Positions 7,042-14,728 of a stretch of DNA of 64,000 bases are shown piece by piece. The stretch spans positions 62,001-126,000 of the forward strand of contig CAVTJN010000015.1 of the NCBI GenBank assembly GCA_963735055.1, in the 5' to 3' direction. The notes beneath the pieces are model-generated. The model searched no databases, was not told the origin of the DNA, and saw only the letters and a list, made by a program, of their open reading frames with translations. Each line of letters opens with the position of its first letter. Position 1 is the first letter of the stretch. A program made the position numbers and the translations under genes. Source of the stretch: JBBITI01 sp963735055 (GTDB lineage: Bacteria; Chloroflexota; Dehalococcoidia; Dehalococcoidales; UBA2162).

Positions 7042-9468
7042 TCATGCTTTGTACACCCGGCACAACGAATGCTTGACCGGAGACCCGAGACCGTCTTTGC
7101 CCTGGGCGCCCATCGGAATAAGCTGGTTCACATTCGACTCCCAGACGCCGTACAGCGATGGCTCAGCTCCCTTCTTCTCCGGGAACCACCAGCCGTGCGC
7201 GGCCATAACCATCCATCTGGGGACGACGGGAGTTACCTTCGCCTTCAGCTTGCAGCGTCCCATCCAGTTCTCCACCCACACCCACTCCCCGTTTGCGGCC
7301 CCGATCCCCAAGGCCGTATCAGGGTGAATTTCGACCACCGGATCCGGGTCAACGGCCCGGAGCCAGGGGATATTCCGGTGCTCCGAATGAAAATAGACCG
7401 GCGACCGCCTCCCCGTAGACAGGATCAAGGGATACTCTTTGTACTTCTCCGGCAGGCTCACCGGCGTGAAAGGCGGCTCCTCATAGTGCGGCAGTGGTTC
7501 CAGTCCCCATCCCTCCCGCAACGACGCGTACAGTTCAATCAGTCCCGACGCCGTCTGGAAACCGGGCCGGCCATCTGGCCGCAGCTTACCGGCTTCGAAC
7601 CGGTGATACGGGTGACTGGCATGCCCCTCCGGCGGAAAGACAAAACCCTTCTCCTGCAGGTCGGCGAAGGTCATCCCGGACGGCTCCAGTATCTCATCGA
7701 AGAGCTCACTGAGACTGTTCCATTTCAGCTTCGGGTCAAACCGCTTGGCCAGCTCGAAGTTGATTTCGATGTCGGGCTTGCAGTCATCCACCGTCATCGC
7801 CTTGTTAATACTCTGCAGGGGTACCCACCAGGTCCGCAGGGTATTCTTCTCGAGGAACGTCGCCGCCGGCAGCACGACATCAGCCAGTTGAGTGGTTGGC
7901 GTGTGGAACAGATCGACGGCAACGACGAAGTCCAGCTTCTTGAGCGCCTCCACCCATCGTTTAGGGTCGAGGCCGATGCCGGCAACCGGATTGCACGCCT
8001 GCAGCCACATTCCTTTGATGGGGTAGGGCTTTTCACTGAATATCTGGTCAATGGTCAGGTCGGGTTGCGCCCTCCATATGAACTTCCCCAGCGGTCCGTA
8101 GCGGTCGGCACCGATCCGCTTCTTGTCGATCTCCTTCGACTCCAGCTTGATGGCCCCCTTGGCGCCGGGGAGTGCGTAGGCCACCGCGTCGAAAGCGTAG
8201 CGCGATATCACGTTACCGCCCGGAACATCCAGATTACCGGTGATGCACCACAGAGCGGCAATGGCCTGCGCGGTGGGCGTAATGCCGGGAGTCATATCGA
8301 TGGGCACGCCCCAGTGGATCGCCGCCGGTTTACTCCCGGCGTAAAGCCGGGCCGCCTCAGTGATTTCGCCCGGCGGGACCCAGGTAATCTCCGACACCTT
8401 GTCAACCGGGTATTCGGCTACTTTCTCGCAGAATAGCGTCCAGACCGTCTTCGCTCTTGCTCGCTGTCCGTCAGCGAGAATAACTTCGAATTCCCCTGCC
8501 AGGGCCGGTCTTGCTCCAGCCGTCTTATACCCCACGCTTGCCGCGTCCCAGACCACGGTACGCCCTGAGGACTCATCCCAGGCTACGAAGTTGTCATCCG
8601 ACCCGCCCTCCACGATATCGCTTTCACGGAGCAGCTTACCTGAATCGCAGTTGATCAGGTGCGCGGCATTCGTCCACTTCTCAACAAAGGCCCGGTCATA
8701 CAAACGCTCGTTGATGATCACGTTCAGGAAACCCATCGCCAGGGCGCCATCGGTACCGGGGCGGAGCTGCAACCACCTGCTGGCCCGGGAGGCGAACCAG
8801 GACAACCGTGGATCGATCGCGATGATCTTGGTCCCTTTTTTCATCAGATCGATTATCCAGTGGCCGAAGACGTTGTCCGGGCAGGAGGCCGGAATATCGT
8901 AACCCCAGACCACAATACACTCGGGCGCCGTGTAGCGGGGGTCATTGTACCGCTTCGGGAGCCACTGGGCGGCGTCGAGAATGCAGTAGTCGCCCTGGAC
9001 GGTCTCCACGGCCGAAATTCTCGGACTGTAGCAGGCAACGCCGCTCAGGGCGAACATCACGTTCGGACTGCCGTAGGCGTAGGCGAGCAGGCAAATCCAC
9101 GCGCCGATGTCACGGCCGGTACCCATGGAGAAGATGAAGCTTTCGGCGCCATAGTGCTCCCGGATCGAGCCCATTCTTGCCTCGATGAGATCGAAGGCCT
9201 CGTCCCAGGAGATCTCCTGCCATTTGCCCTCTCCCCGCTCCCCCACTCGCTTCAGAGGATGGGTGAGACGGTCGCGATGGTGCACATACTGGGTCATCGC
9301 CAGACATCGGGAACAGAGCCTGCCCTGGTTCCAGGGATGGTCGGGGTCGCCCTCGATCTTTACCAGCTTACCGTCCTTGATGTGAGCCAGCACGCCGCAA
9401 CCGCCGTGACACCCTGGTCCCGCCGACCAGGTGGTGGTGCGAACAATCTTAACGCCTTTATCAGTCAT
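7042..9468 (-). CDS. molybdopterin (Mo/W) oxidoreductase, DMSO-reductase superfamily
   Basis: Large catalytic subunit of an uncharacterised Mo- or W-bisMGD enzyme (808 residues). The N-terminus GPGCHGGCG (C20, C24) with C52 and C55 in LCSRC corresponds to the usual Fe-S domain. The position of the first of the four usual cysteines (residue 17) is Gly. Cys146 in SGVACYSPR is a plausible metal ligand. WGYDIPAS, IDPRLSWFASRA and the C-terminal cofactor-binding domain (about 690-800) are typical of the superfamily. There is no Tat signal, so it is cytoplasmic, as in acetylene hydratase or pyrogallol transhydroxylase rather than respiratory enzymes. The substrate cannot be assigned. It is probably co-transcribed with the small Fe-S gene. 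Confidence 0.85.
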   Translation of the reverse strand: MTDKGVKIVRTTTWSAGPGCHGGCGVLAHIKDGKLVKIEGDPDHPWNQGRLCSRCLAMTQYVHHRDRLTHPLKRVGERGEGKWQEISWDEAFDLIEARMGSIREHYGAESFIFSMGTGRDIGAWICLLAYAYGSPNVMFALSGVACYSPRISAVETVQGDYCILDAAQWLPKRYNDPRYTAPECIVVWGYDIPASCPDNVFGHWIIDLMKKGTKIIAIDPRLSWFASRASRWLQLRPGTDGALAMGFLNVIINERLYDRAFVEKWTNAAHLINCDSGKLLRESDIVEGGSDDNFVAWDESSGRTVVWDAASVGYKTAGARPALAGEFEVILADGQRARAKTVWTLFCEKVAEYPVDKVSEITWVPPGEITEAARLYAGSKPAAIHWGVPIDMTPGITPTAQAIAALWCITGNLDVPGGNVISRYAFDAVAYALPGAKGAIKLESKEIDKKRIGADRYGPLGKFIWRAQPDLTIDQIFSEKPYPIKGMWLQACNPVAGIGLDPKRWVEALKKLDFVVAVDLFHTPTTQLADVVLPAATFLEKNTLRTWWVPLQSINKAMTVDDCKPDIEINFELAKRFDPKLKWNSLSELFDEILEPSGMTFADLQEKGFVFPPEGHASHPYHRFEAGKLRPDGRPGFQTASGLIELYASLREGWGLEPLPHYEEPPFTPVSLPEKYKEYPLILSTGRRSPVYFHSEHRNIPWLRAVDPDPVVEIHPDTALGIGAANGEWVWVENWMGRCKLKAKVTPVVPRWMVMAAHGWWFPEKKGAEPSLYGVWESNVNQLIPMGAQGKDGLGSPVKHSLCRVYKA

Positions 9469-9542
9469 TCAGATTCCCCAGGAGAGCTCTCCGCCAGCCA
9501 CGATCAGTCAATAAACTGATGATAGCACAGACTCCCCCAGCA

Positions 9543-9572
9543 TTGACACGGGCCCGCGCCCGGCCTTAACAT
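9543..9572 (+). promoter_or_regulatory. promoter of the VOC-protein gene
   Basis: Perfect -35 TTGACA (9543-9548), 18 nt spacer, -10 TAACAT (9567-9572). The start codon at 9603 follows about 23 nt after the expected transcription start. The divergent molybdoenzyme gene has an extended -10 TGCTATCAT on the minus strand (9519-9527). Confidence 0.55.
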
Positions 9573-9602
9573 GGCTGCCATCCAGTGAGAGGAGAGTCAG
9601 AA

Positions 9603-9971
9603 ATGCCAAAATACTCATTCGACCACATTCACCTGTTGAGCCCGGACCCGGTCAAGACGGCCGATTTCTATGAGAAGATGTTCGGGGCGAAGAAGTCCAT
9701 CCGCGATCTCGGGAGCGGCCGGACGGCAACGGTCGTCGACCTCGACGGCACCAAGATACTGATCCGGGCAAAGAATGAGGGTGAGGCCGATAAGCCGTCG
9801 CTCGATCACTATGGCATCACCACCGATAACCTGGAGCAGGCCATCACCGAACTCAAGGCGCACGGCGTAACCTTCACCATGGAGATGAGGGAACTGCGCC
9901 CCGGCTTGAAGATTTCTTTCCTGCGCACGCCGGACGGCGTGTCCATTGAGCTCATGCAGGGTACCGTCTAA
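9603..9971 (+). CDS. VOC superfamily (glyoxalase-type) protein
   Basis: Small metalloprotein of the vicinal-oxygen-chelate fold, 122 residues with two beta-alpha-beta-beta-beta modules. The first module starts FDHIHLLSPDPVKTADFYE and the second LDHYGITTDNLEQAI. Candidate metal ligands are the His in FDHIH, the His in LDHYG and the terminal Glu in VSIELMQG. This pattern is shared by lyases, dioxygenases and epimerases, so the reaction cannot be named. The start at 9603 has GAGAGGAGAG upstream. It stands alone between its own promoter and a terminator. Confidence 0.8.
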   Translation: MPKYSFDHIHLLSPDPVKTADFYEKMFGAKKSIRDLGSGRTATVVDLDGTKILIRAKNEGEADKPSLDHYGITTDNLEQAITELKAHGVTFTMEMRELRPGLKISFLRTPDGVSIELMQGTV

Positions 9972-10035
9972 AAGCCCCGACCGCCCCTGGGGGGATCGGC
10001 CGCGTCGGCGGCCCCGTCCTTCAGCGGAAACAGAA

Positions 10036-10062
10036 AAGGGCCGGACGTTGAGTCCGGCCCTT
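10036..10062. terminator. bidirectional intrinsic terminator
   Basis: An 11-bp perfect stem (10036-10046 with 10052-10062) with a 5-nt loop is flanked by AGAAAA on one side and CTTTT on the other. It can therefore end transcription of the VOC gene (plus) and of the zinc-ribbon gene (minus). Confidence 0.85.
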
Positions 10063-10084
10063 CTTTTCGCCTTAGTAAACCCGA

Positions 10085-10438
10085 CTATCTGGCGGGTTTG
10101 ATTTTGCGATAGCAGTCCGAGCAGTACACGGGCCGATCGCCACGAGGCTGGAACGGAACCTGGGTATCTTTGCCACACTCAGCGCATTTCGCGGGAAACA
10201 TCTCGCGACGAGCTGAGGAATAGCCACCCCGATTACCGTAGCTGCCGCTGCTGCTGCTGCTGTAGTTGCTGCCGCCGCCGGTCGAGGCTTGCGTCGCCTT
10301 GCGGGCCTGTCGGCACGCCGGGCATCGCTTGGGCTCATTGGTGTAGCCCTTGCTCTTGAACAGCTCTTGCTCTTCGACGGTGAACGCGAAAGTCGCGCCA
10401 CAATCAGAACAGCTCAGCGTCTTTTCTTCGATAGCCAT
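10085..10438 (-). CDS. double zinc-ribbon protein
   Basis: A 117-residue protein with two treble-cysteine modules. The N-terminal one has CSDCG (about residues 10-13) and CPACR near 40, matching the probable zinc-ribbon family found in small bacterial proteins. The C-terminal one has CAECG and CSDCYR near residue 105. A Ser/Gly/Tyr-rich linker (about 52-75) joins them, encoded partly by a GCT/GCC repeat. The start at 10438 has AAGGAGGT 7 nt upstream. Zinc binding is expected; its partner, nucleic acid or protein, is unknown. Confidence 0.75.
   Translation of the reverse strand: MAIEEKTLSCSDCGATFAFTVEEQELFKSKGYTNEPKRCPACRQARKATQASTGGGSNYSSSSSGSYGNRGGYSSARREMFPAKCAECGKDTQVPFQPRGDRPVYCSDCYRKIKPAR
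10241..10262. repeat. GCT trinucleotide run
   Basis: Five consecutive GCT triplets after GCTGCC lie within the linker of the zinc-ribbon gene and encode its Ser-rich stretch. Such tracts can change length by slippage without breaking the frame. Confidence 0.6.
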
Positions 10439-10545
10439 TTGGATGACCTCCTTCTTCAATATTTGGTTAGAGTTTTGGTCATCCACTTGAGGACATTCTT
10501 GATGTTGACTCAGTGAGAGACAACCTGACCAAACCAGTTAACACC

Positions 10546-10574
10546 ATACTACCACAGGCAGGCCCAAATAGCAA
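10546..10574 (-). promoter_or_regulatory. putative promoter of the zinc-ribbon gene
   Basis: Minus-strand TTGCTA (10569-10574) and TAGTAT (10546-10551) with 17 nt spacing, each 4 of 6. They lie about 110 nt before the start codon. Confidence 0.4.
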
Positions 10575-10607
10575 GTACCGTCTTAGGTGAAGCTGCCGGA
10601 AATTGGG

Positions 10608-10802
10608 TTATTCTGAGACTTCAATATCCAAAACGGCAACTGCCGGCGACACACCTTCAACGACGGGCGCTTGAAGGGAGACCACCTTCAGATCGCGGCG
10701 GTAACCGCACTGCAGGCAGTACTCATCCCACTTGTCACCAGCACGTTCCACGAGTAAATCGCCTTTACACCGGGGGCAACCCTTGAGTTTCCACTTAGCC
10801 AT
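10608..10802 (-). CDS. small zinc-ribbon protein
   Basis: A 64-residue protein whose first half has CPRCKGD and CLQCG (cysteines about 9, 12, 29 and 32), a single rubredoxin-like zinc knuckle. The second half is hydrophobic and acidic with no known motif. AAGGTG precedes the ATG at 10802. Function unknown; such proteins often mediate protein or nucleic-acid contacts. Confidence 0.65.
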   Translation of the reverse strand: MAKWKLKGCPRCKGDLLVERAGDKWDEYCLQCGYRRDLKVVSLQAPVVEGVSPAVAVLDIEVSE

Positions 10803-11011
10803 GTATCACCTTGTTTACGTAGTGGCGCCGCCTCGGCGCCCGATGGGAAAACCAAAGTTTACAATACCGATGTTAAGCAAATGTTAAAAGCAATAGTCTC
10901 AGGTTACAAAAAGGTAACAATATCCCGGGCCGTTTGGGCTACGAAAGGGCTACTCCCGGACCATGCCCCGCGGGCCGGCGTTGTCCTCTGCTGGTTGCTG
11001 CCAGCCGGCGG

Positions 11012-11020
11012 TGCTACAAT
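11012..11020 (+). promoter_or_regulatory. extended -10 element TGCTACAAT
   Basis: It matches the TGnTANNAT pattern seen before several genes in this window. It lies 57 bp before the start of the small KOW-like gene, with no good -35. Confidence 0.4.
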
Positions 11021-11076
11021 GTCCAGTTATGCCCGACCCTGCCACTCGGGCCAAAGCCGCTACAGGAAGTGACGCT

Positions 11077-11331
11077 ATGCCGGAAGCTAAGTTTCCTAAG
11101 GGAACGCTCGTTAAGGTTAATAACCGTGACATCAGGAACCTGGTATGGTATCCCAAGATGGAACCGCTGCACGGACAGACCGGAACGGTGGTCGACTCCG
11201 AATTCTGGTCGACCTATTTTCTTCCTGGCGACCGGGAGCCCACCGACGTTTTCAACTACACGATCCAGTTTGGCTCCGATGAACATGAGAACGTACCACA
11301 GATGATTCTAACGGCCGTCGAGAAGGAGTAG
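11077..11331 (+). CDS. small SH3/KOW-like protein, function unknown
   Basis: Not recognised at family level. The 84-residue product starts FPKGTLVKV and continues GQTGTVVDSE, a beta-barrel (SH3/KOW-like) pattern. It ends with an acidic strand-rich segment. The start at 11077 is preceded by AGGAAG. A distantly similar small protein is encoded at 14077-14304, which also has a VGDRVEI...GRLGKI pattern. Confidence 0.6.
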   Translation: MPEAKFPKGTLVKVNNRDIRNLVWYPKMEPLHGQTGTVVDSEFWSTYFLPGDREPTDVFNYTIQFGSDEHENVPQMILTAVEKE

Positions 11332-11457
11332 ACGGCGACCGCCGTCCCCAACTGGTGGACCCCGCCGCTACCCCGCCGCTCCGGTGAACCTTTCTCCTGC
11401 TGCCTGACTAGATATGTGTAGGGACTACACAGGCAAGTGCACCCGGAGGAGGACGGA

Positions 11458-11760
11458 ATGAGAGCATATATCATCAGAAGGCTGTTGCTGGTGGCGCCCA
11501 CCTTGCTCGCCGTAACCATCGCCGTATTCATGACTGTCAGGATCATCCCGGGCTCAGCCATCGACCAGATGATTGCCGAAATGGTGAGCGGTGGAGGCGA
11601 TGCCGATGTCGCAGCCATGAGGGTATATCTGATGCACGAGTTGGGTCTTGACCAGCCGATCCACATTCAGTACTTTCGCTGGCTGGGAGTGGCAAAGCAG
11701 GACGACGGCCGGTACAGCGGCGTGTTGCAGGGTGACCTCGGACATTCGCTGTGGCAGTAG
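11458..11760 (+). pseudogene. truncated DppB/OppB-type ABC permease remnant
   Basis: Only the first 100 residues of a dipeptide/oligopeptide permease (normally about 310-340) remain. The N-terminus RAYIIRRLLLVAPTLLAVT is the typical first membrane helix, followed by HELGLDQP, IQYFRWLG and GDLGHSL, all canonical for the family. It then stops at TAG in the region where the conserved domain should begin. Only 111 bp separate it from the next gene, so the rest is gone and no simple frameshift explains it. A good ribosome site (GGAGGAGG) remains. It may be the remains of the importer that served the solute-binding protein at 4116-5909. Confidence 0.8.
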
Positions 11761-11871
11761 CTGTGCTGCGGCGGGTGGCGATGGCCCGGGGCGGCCGGTG
11801 TTTAGGCCGCTGACGGGTCAGCGCATGTGCCCGCTCTGAACGTACCTGTACAAAGAAGGGGTCTTACAGTC

Positions 11872-12450
11872 ATGGATGTCGAAGCGCTTCATTTCGAGAG
11901 CCGGCAACAATGGCGGCAATGGCTCGAACAACACCATGATACCGAGACGGAGGCGTGGCTGGTGCATTTCAAGAAAGGCAGCGCCACAGCTGCGGTCAGC
12001 ATGGATGACGCTGTCGAGGAAGCCATCTGCTTCGGGTGGATCGACAGCAAGCTGATGAGCATCGACAAGGAGAAGTTCGTCCTGAGATACTCGCCCCGCA
12101 GAGACAACAGCGTCTGGTCGAAAACGAACAAAGAAAGAGCGGAGCGCATGATAGCATCGGGCCAGATGACCGACGCCGGCCTGGCGAAGATCGCCGAAGC
12201 CAGGAAGCGTAGGCTGTGGGAGACGGCGTACACCAACCGGAACCAGGATATTCTGCCGTCCGACCTGAAGACGGCTCTGGGCGCGGACGAGAATGCCCTG
12301 GCCAACTTCGACAAATTCGCCAACACCTATCGCAACATGTACATTGGCTGGGTGACCGGCGCCAGGACCGCGGCAACCCGGCGAAAGAGGATCACGGAAG
12401 TCGTCCGGCGGTCCGCTCAGAACCTGAAGCCCGGGACTTCGGAGGAGTGA
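11872..12450 (+). CDS. YdeI/OmpD-associated family protein
   Basis: A 192-residue protein of the YdeI (bacteriocin-protection / OmpD-associated) family. It has the typical order: FESRQQWRQWLEQHH near the N-terminus, EAWLVHFKKGS, the highly conserved EEAICFGWIDS near residue 56, and YSPRRDNSVWSKTN. It also carries the C-terminal FANTYRNMYIGWVTGARTAA helix. The biochemical role of the family is not established. AAGGGG precedes the ATG at 11872. It stands alone. Confidence 0.85.
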   Translation: MDVEALHFESRQQWRQWLEQHHDTETEAWLVHFKKGSATAAVSMDDAVEEAICFGWIDSKLMSIDKEKFVLRYSPRRDNSVWSKTNKERAERMIASGQMTDAGLAKIAEARKRRLWETAYTNRNQDILPSDLKTALGADENALANFDKFANTYRNMYIGWVTGARTAATRRKRITEVVRRSAQNLKPGTSEE

Positions 12451-12616
12451 TCGCGAGGCCCGAGCCTAGACCAGGGGCGGGTTGAGCCGCGTTGGTGACT
12501 CCCGGCTACTCATCCTCCACGACAACCATAAGCCATCGAAATACCGCGTTGAGCCCTCCGATGCGCAGTAGAGTCCAGTGTCTGTCCATCCGATGATGCT
12601 GCGAATTCCTTCGACC

Positions 12617-12625
12617 TGTTACAAT
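12617..12625 (+). promoter_or_regulatory. extended -10 element TGTTACAAT
   Basis: It lies 33 nt before the GTG start of the methionine-synthase activation-domain gene. The TGn extension and TACAAT (5 of 6) are good, but no -35 is recognisable. Confidence 0.45.
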
Positions 12626-12657
12626 GGATTCATACTGGCGGACGTGGAGGCGAAGCC

Positions 12658-13365
12658 GTGACAACTGCCAATCACGCCGAAGGCGGCGTCAGGATACTGG
12701 ATGATATCCCGGTCAACATCGATGTTCCGATGGTGCTGCAAAGCATCAAGTCCAATGGATCGAGCAAACGTGTTGAAACGGAGATTCGCGAACTGATCGA
12801 GAAGGTCCTGCCTGTTGTCCGTCCCAAGGTGATGTACAAGGTAGCGCAGGTGACGATGGTCGACGGAAAACGGCTGGCGGTAGATGGTGTTGAGTTTACA
12901 CACCACGTCCCCTCGCTGAACTTCAGCCTTGGTGAAAGGGTCTTCCCCTACGTTGCCACCTGTGGCCTCGAGATTGAAGCGATGAAATTCCCGGGCGACC
13001 TGATGAAGGACTACTGTCTGAACATCATCAAGAACGTGATTTTGATGCGGGCCGCCAGCAAGTACTTTGAGGACCATCTGAAACAGACCTACATGCTCCA
13101 GGAGCTCTCACGCATCGGCCCGGGTGAAGCCATGGGCAGCACTGCCCAACAGAGGCCGCTGTTTTCGCTGTTGGGTGACGTCGAGGGCGCCGTAGGAGTG
13201 AAGCTCAGTGAGCACAACATGATGGTGCCGGAGAAGTCGAGCTCCGGGATATTCTTCGAGACCGCGGTCAGGATCGAGAGCTGCCAGCTGTGCCCCAATC
13301 AGTGCAATGCTCGCCGGGCGCCGTATGACCCGGAACTCTTCAAGACCTTCCGCAAGAAGGAGTAA
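12658..13365 (+). CDS. vitamin B12-dependent methionine synthase activation-domain protein
   Basis: A standalone 235-residue protein related to the reactivation domain of cobalamin-dependent methionine synthase (MetH), which binds AdoMet during reductive methylation of the cofactor. CGLEIE near residue 104 and the PEKSSSGIFF stretch near residue 190 follow the domain's order. The C-terminus has CQLCPNQC, an added cysteine motif that full-length MetH lacks and that could bind a metal or Fe-S cluster. The GTG start has GGAGG 7 nt upstream. No MetH module is in the window, so it must act in trans or serve another corrinoid protein. Confidence 0.75.
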   Translation: MTTANHAEGGVRILDDIPVNIDVPMVLQSIKSNGSSKRVETEIRELIEKVLPVVRPKVMYKVAQVTMVDGKRLAVDGVEFTHHVPSLNFSLGERVFPYVATCGLEIEAMKFPGDLMKDYCLNIIKNVILMRAASKYFEDHLKQTYMLQELSRIGPGEAMGSTAQQRPLFSLLGDVEGAVGVKLSEHNMMVPEKSSSGIFFETAVRIESCQLCPNQCNARRAPYDPELFKTFRKKE

Positions 13366-13504
13366 CGAGCGCATGCGAGGCTGCCCGCAAGGAATGGGAC
13401 GTAACCGAAGAAGCCATCCAACGCAAGGATTGACTGGCTAATCACAACATGGGCCGGTGGTGTGATACATGAACTCACTGCCAAGGGCTGACGGGAACGC
13501 CACC

Positions 13505-13996
13505 TTACGTTGGGGGCAGATACACTTCTCGAAGGGACAAGAACTCTTGGTACAGTCCTCGGCAGGCGGTCACGAAGTCTTCAAAGTACTTCTCGACAAC
13601 AAGCAGGTACTTGCCGTCAGGTTTGACGACCATGCCCGCCGGATAGTCGGAGTCATTCAGCATCTTGATCTCGAGGTCTCTAGCGAAATATGAGAGCATC
13701 ATGCCCCCTCTGAATATGCGGTAGACATCTAGTTCCCTGGAGTCAACCAGGCTGGCGTAATCTTTTCCCATCCGGCGCAAGAACGCTCTGAACTGCTTCG
13801 TGTACGAACCATCGCCCTGCAACGAGACATTTCCCATGAATTCCGTGTAGCACAGCAGACCCAGCGCCGCCAACACTTCACCGCCTGGATTCCCGGAACG
13901 AGCCAGATCAATTTCCCGTTTGACATCGCGATAGATGAACCCGGTCGGGGGCAGCACATATTCCTCGAAGAAATTCTTAACGTCTACATTTGTCAC
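13505..13996 (-). CDS. conserved-looking hypothetical protein
   Basis: Not recognised. It is a 163-residue soluble, mostly helical protein starting at GTG 13996 (AGAGG about 7 nt upstream; a TTG at 14023 would add nine residues). It has FFEEYVLPPTGFIYRDV at the N-terminus and DLARSGNPGGEVLAALGLLCYTEFMG, suggesting a compact helical bundle. It sits upstream of nothing and downstream of the 75-residue KOW-like gene on the same strand. Confidence 0.5.
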   Translation of the reverse strand: MTNVDVKNFFEEYVLPPTGFIYRDVKREIDLARSGNPGGEVLAALGLLCYTEFMGNVSLQGDGSYTKQFRAFLRRMGKDYASLVDSRELDVYRIFRGGMMLSYFARDLEIKMLNDSDYPAGMVVKPDGKYLLVVEKYFEDFVTACRGLYQEFLSLREVYLPPT

Positions 13997-14076
13997 AGTA
14001 TTGCCTCTGAGAGCCGCCAACAAGCGGACAGTGGCAGGGCGAGAATCGGACTCACCCCCAAAGGGGCGTTTGCTAT

Positions 14077-14304
14077 TTACATCTTACGGAGTTGGAAGGA
14101 CTGTACATCGTCAAGAATGACATTGTCGTCAAGCGTGATGATAAACCTCTTTTCCTGGTCAGGAATATCAATGTTGTAGTCCAGGGGGTTGGTCCCCTGC
14201 ATCATGCCGGCTCCGATGACGCTGATCTTCCCCAGTCTGCCTTTGTAATCACTGTTCAAATGAACCAGGATCTCCACTCTGTCGCCGACACTGAAGTCTG
14301 ACAC
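14077..14304 (-). CDS. small SH3/KOW-like protein, function unknown
   Basis: A 75-residue product with FSVGDRVEILVHLNSDYKGRL at its start, a beta-barrel motif typical of SH3/KOW folds, then an acidic strand-rich tail ending DDVQSFQLRKM. The GTG start is preceded by AAGGA. Not assignable to a named family. It resembles the 84-residue protein encoded at 11077-11331 in size and layout. Confidence 0.55.
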   Translation of the reverse strand: MSDFSVGDRVEILVHLNSDYKGRLGKISVIGAGMMQGTNPLDYNIDIPDQEKRFIITLDDNVILDDVQSFQLRKM

Positions 14305-14367
14305 CGCTATTCCTTCATCCTCATCTTAGTTATTTACTGCTCTCGCTCAGGCAGCATTCTCACCAAC

Positions 14368-14402
14368 AAAAAAGCCCTCGATTCTCATTAGAAATCAGGG
14401 CT
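14368..14402 (-). terminator. intrinsic terminator of tRNA-Met
   Basis: On the minus strand AGCCCT (14397-14402) pairs with AGGGCT (14373-14378), with further GATT/AATC pairing inside. A TTTTT tract follows (14368-14372). Confidence 0.7.
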
Positions 14403-14415
14403 ATTCACTTTGTAC

Positions 14416-14491
14416 TGGTGGCAGGGGTGAGACTTGAACTCACGACCAAGGGCTTATGAGTCCCCTGCTCTGCCGACTGAGCTACCCTGCC
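14416..14491 (-). tRNA. tRNA-Met (CAT)
   Basis: The acceptor GGCAGGG pairs with CCCTGCC, the anticodon loop is CTCATAA, the T loop is GTTCAAGTC, and CCA is encoded. The sequence looks like elongator Met. A lysidine-modified tRNA-Ile2 cannot be fully excluded from the anticodon alone. Confidence 0.9.
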
Positions 14492-14676
14492 GGAGAAAGC
14501 GCCCGCAAACCAGCCTTCAACCAAAGGTCATTCTATAAATCCTGAAGCGGAGTTGTCAAACCCAACGAGGCTACCGTGGCCAACGCTGGATTGCCACTTC
14601 CGCTGAATTGACTGGCGCGTCCAATCCACGGTCGGTCCATGAGGAATGGAGCAAATGTGCAAGGGGCATAAAGAAA

Positions 14677-14700
14677 GGGAGAGGCCTTTCAGCCTCTCCC
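14677..14700 (-). terminator. intrinsic terminator after hppA
   Basis: A 9-bp perfect stem (14677-14685 with 14692-14700), 6-nt loop, followed on the minus strand by TTTCTTT. It lies 28 bp past the hppA stop. Confidence 0.8.
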
Positions 14701-14728
14701 TGCATTACTCGGGAGACTGTGATCTCAG

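Noticed and set aside
6955..8436. 493-residue open frame antisense to the molybdo-enzyme gene
   Set aside because: Shadow of a high-GC gene: no family motifs, no ribosome site, and the minus-strand frame has clear conserved domains.
14416..14491. tRNA-Ile2 (lysidine-modified CAT) instead of tRNA-Met
   Set aside because: The stem sequence looks more like elongator Met; the anticodon alone cannot decide, so the call stays tRNA-Met with reduced certainty.
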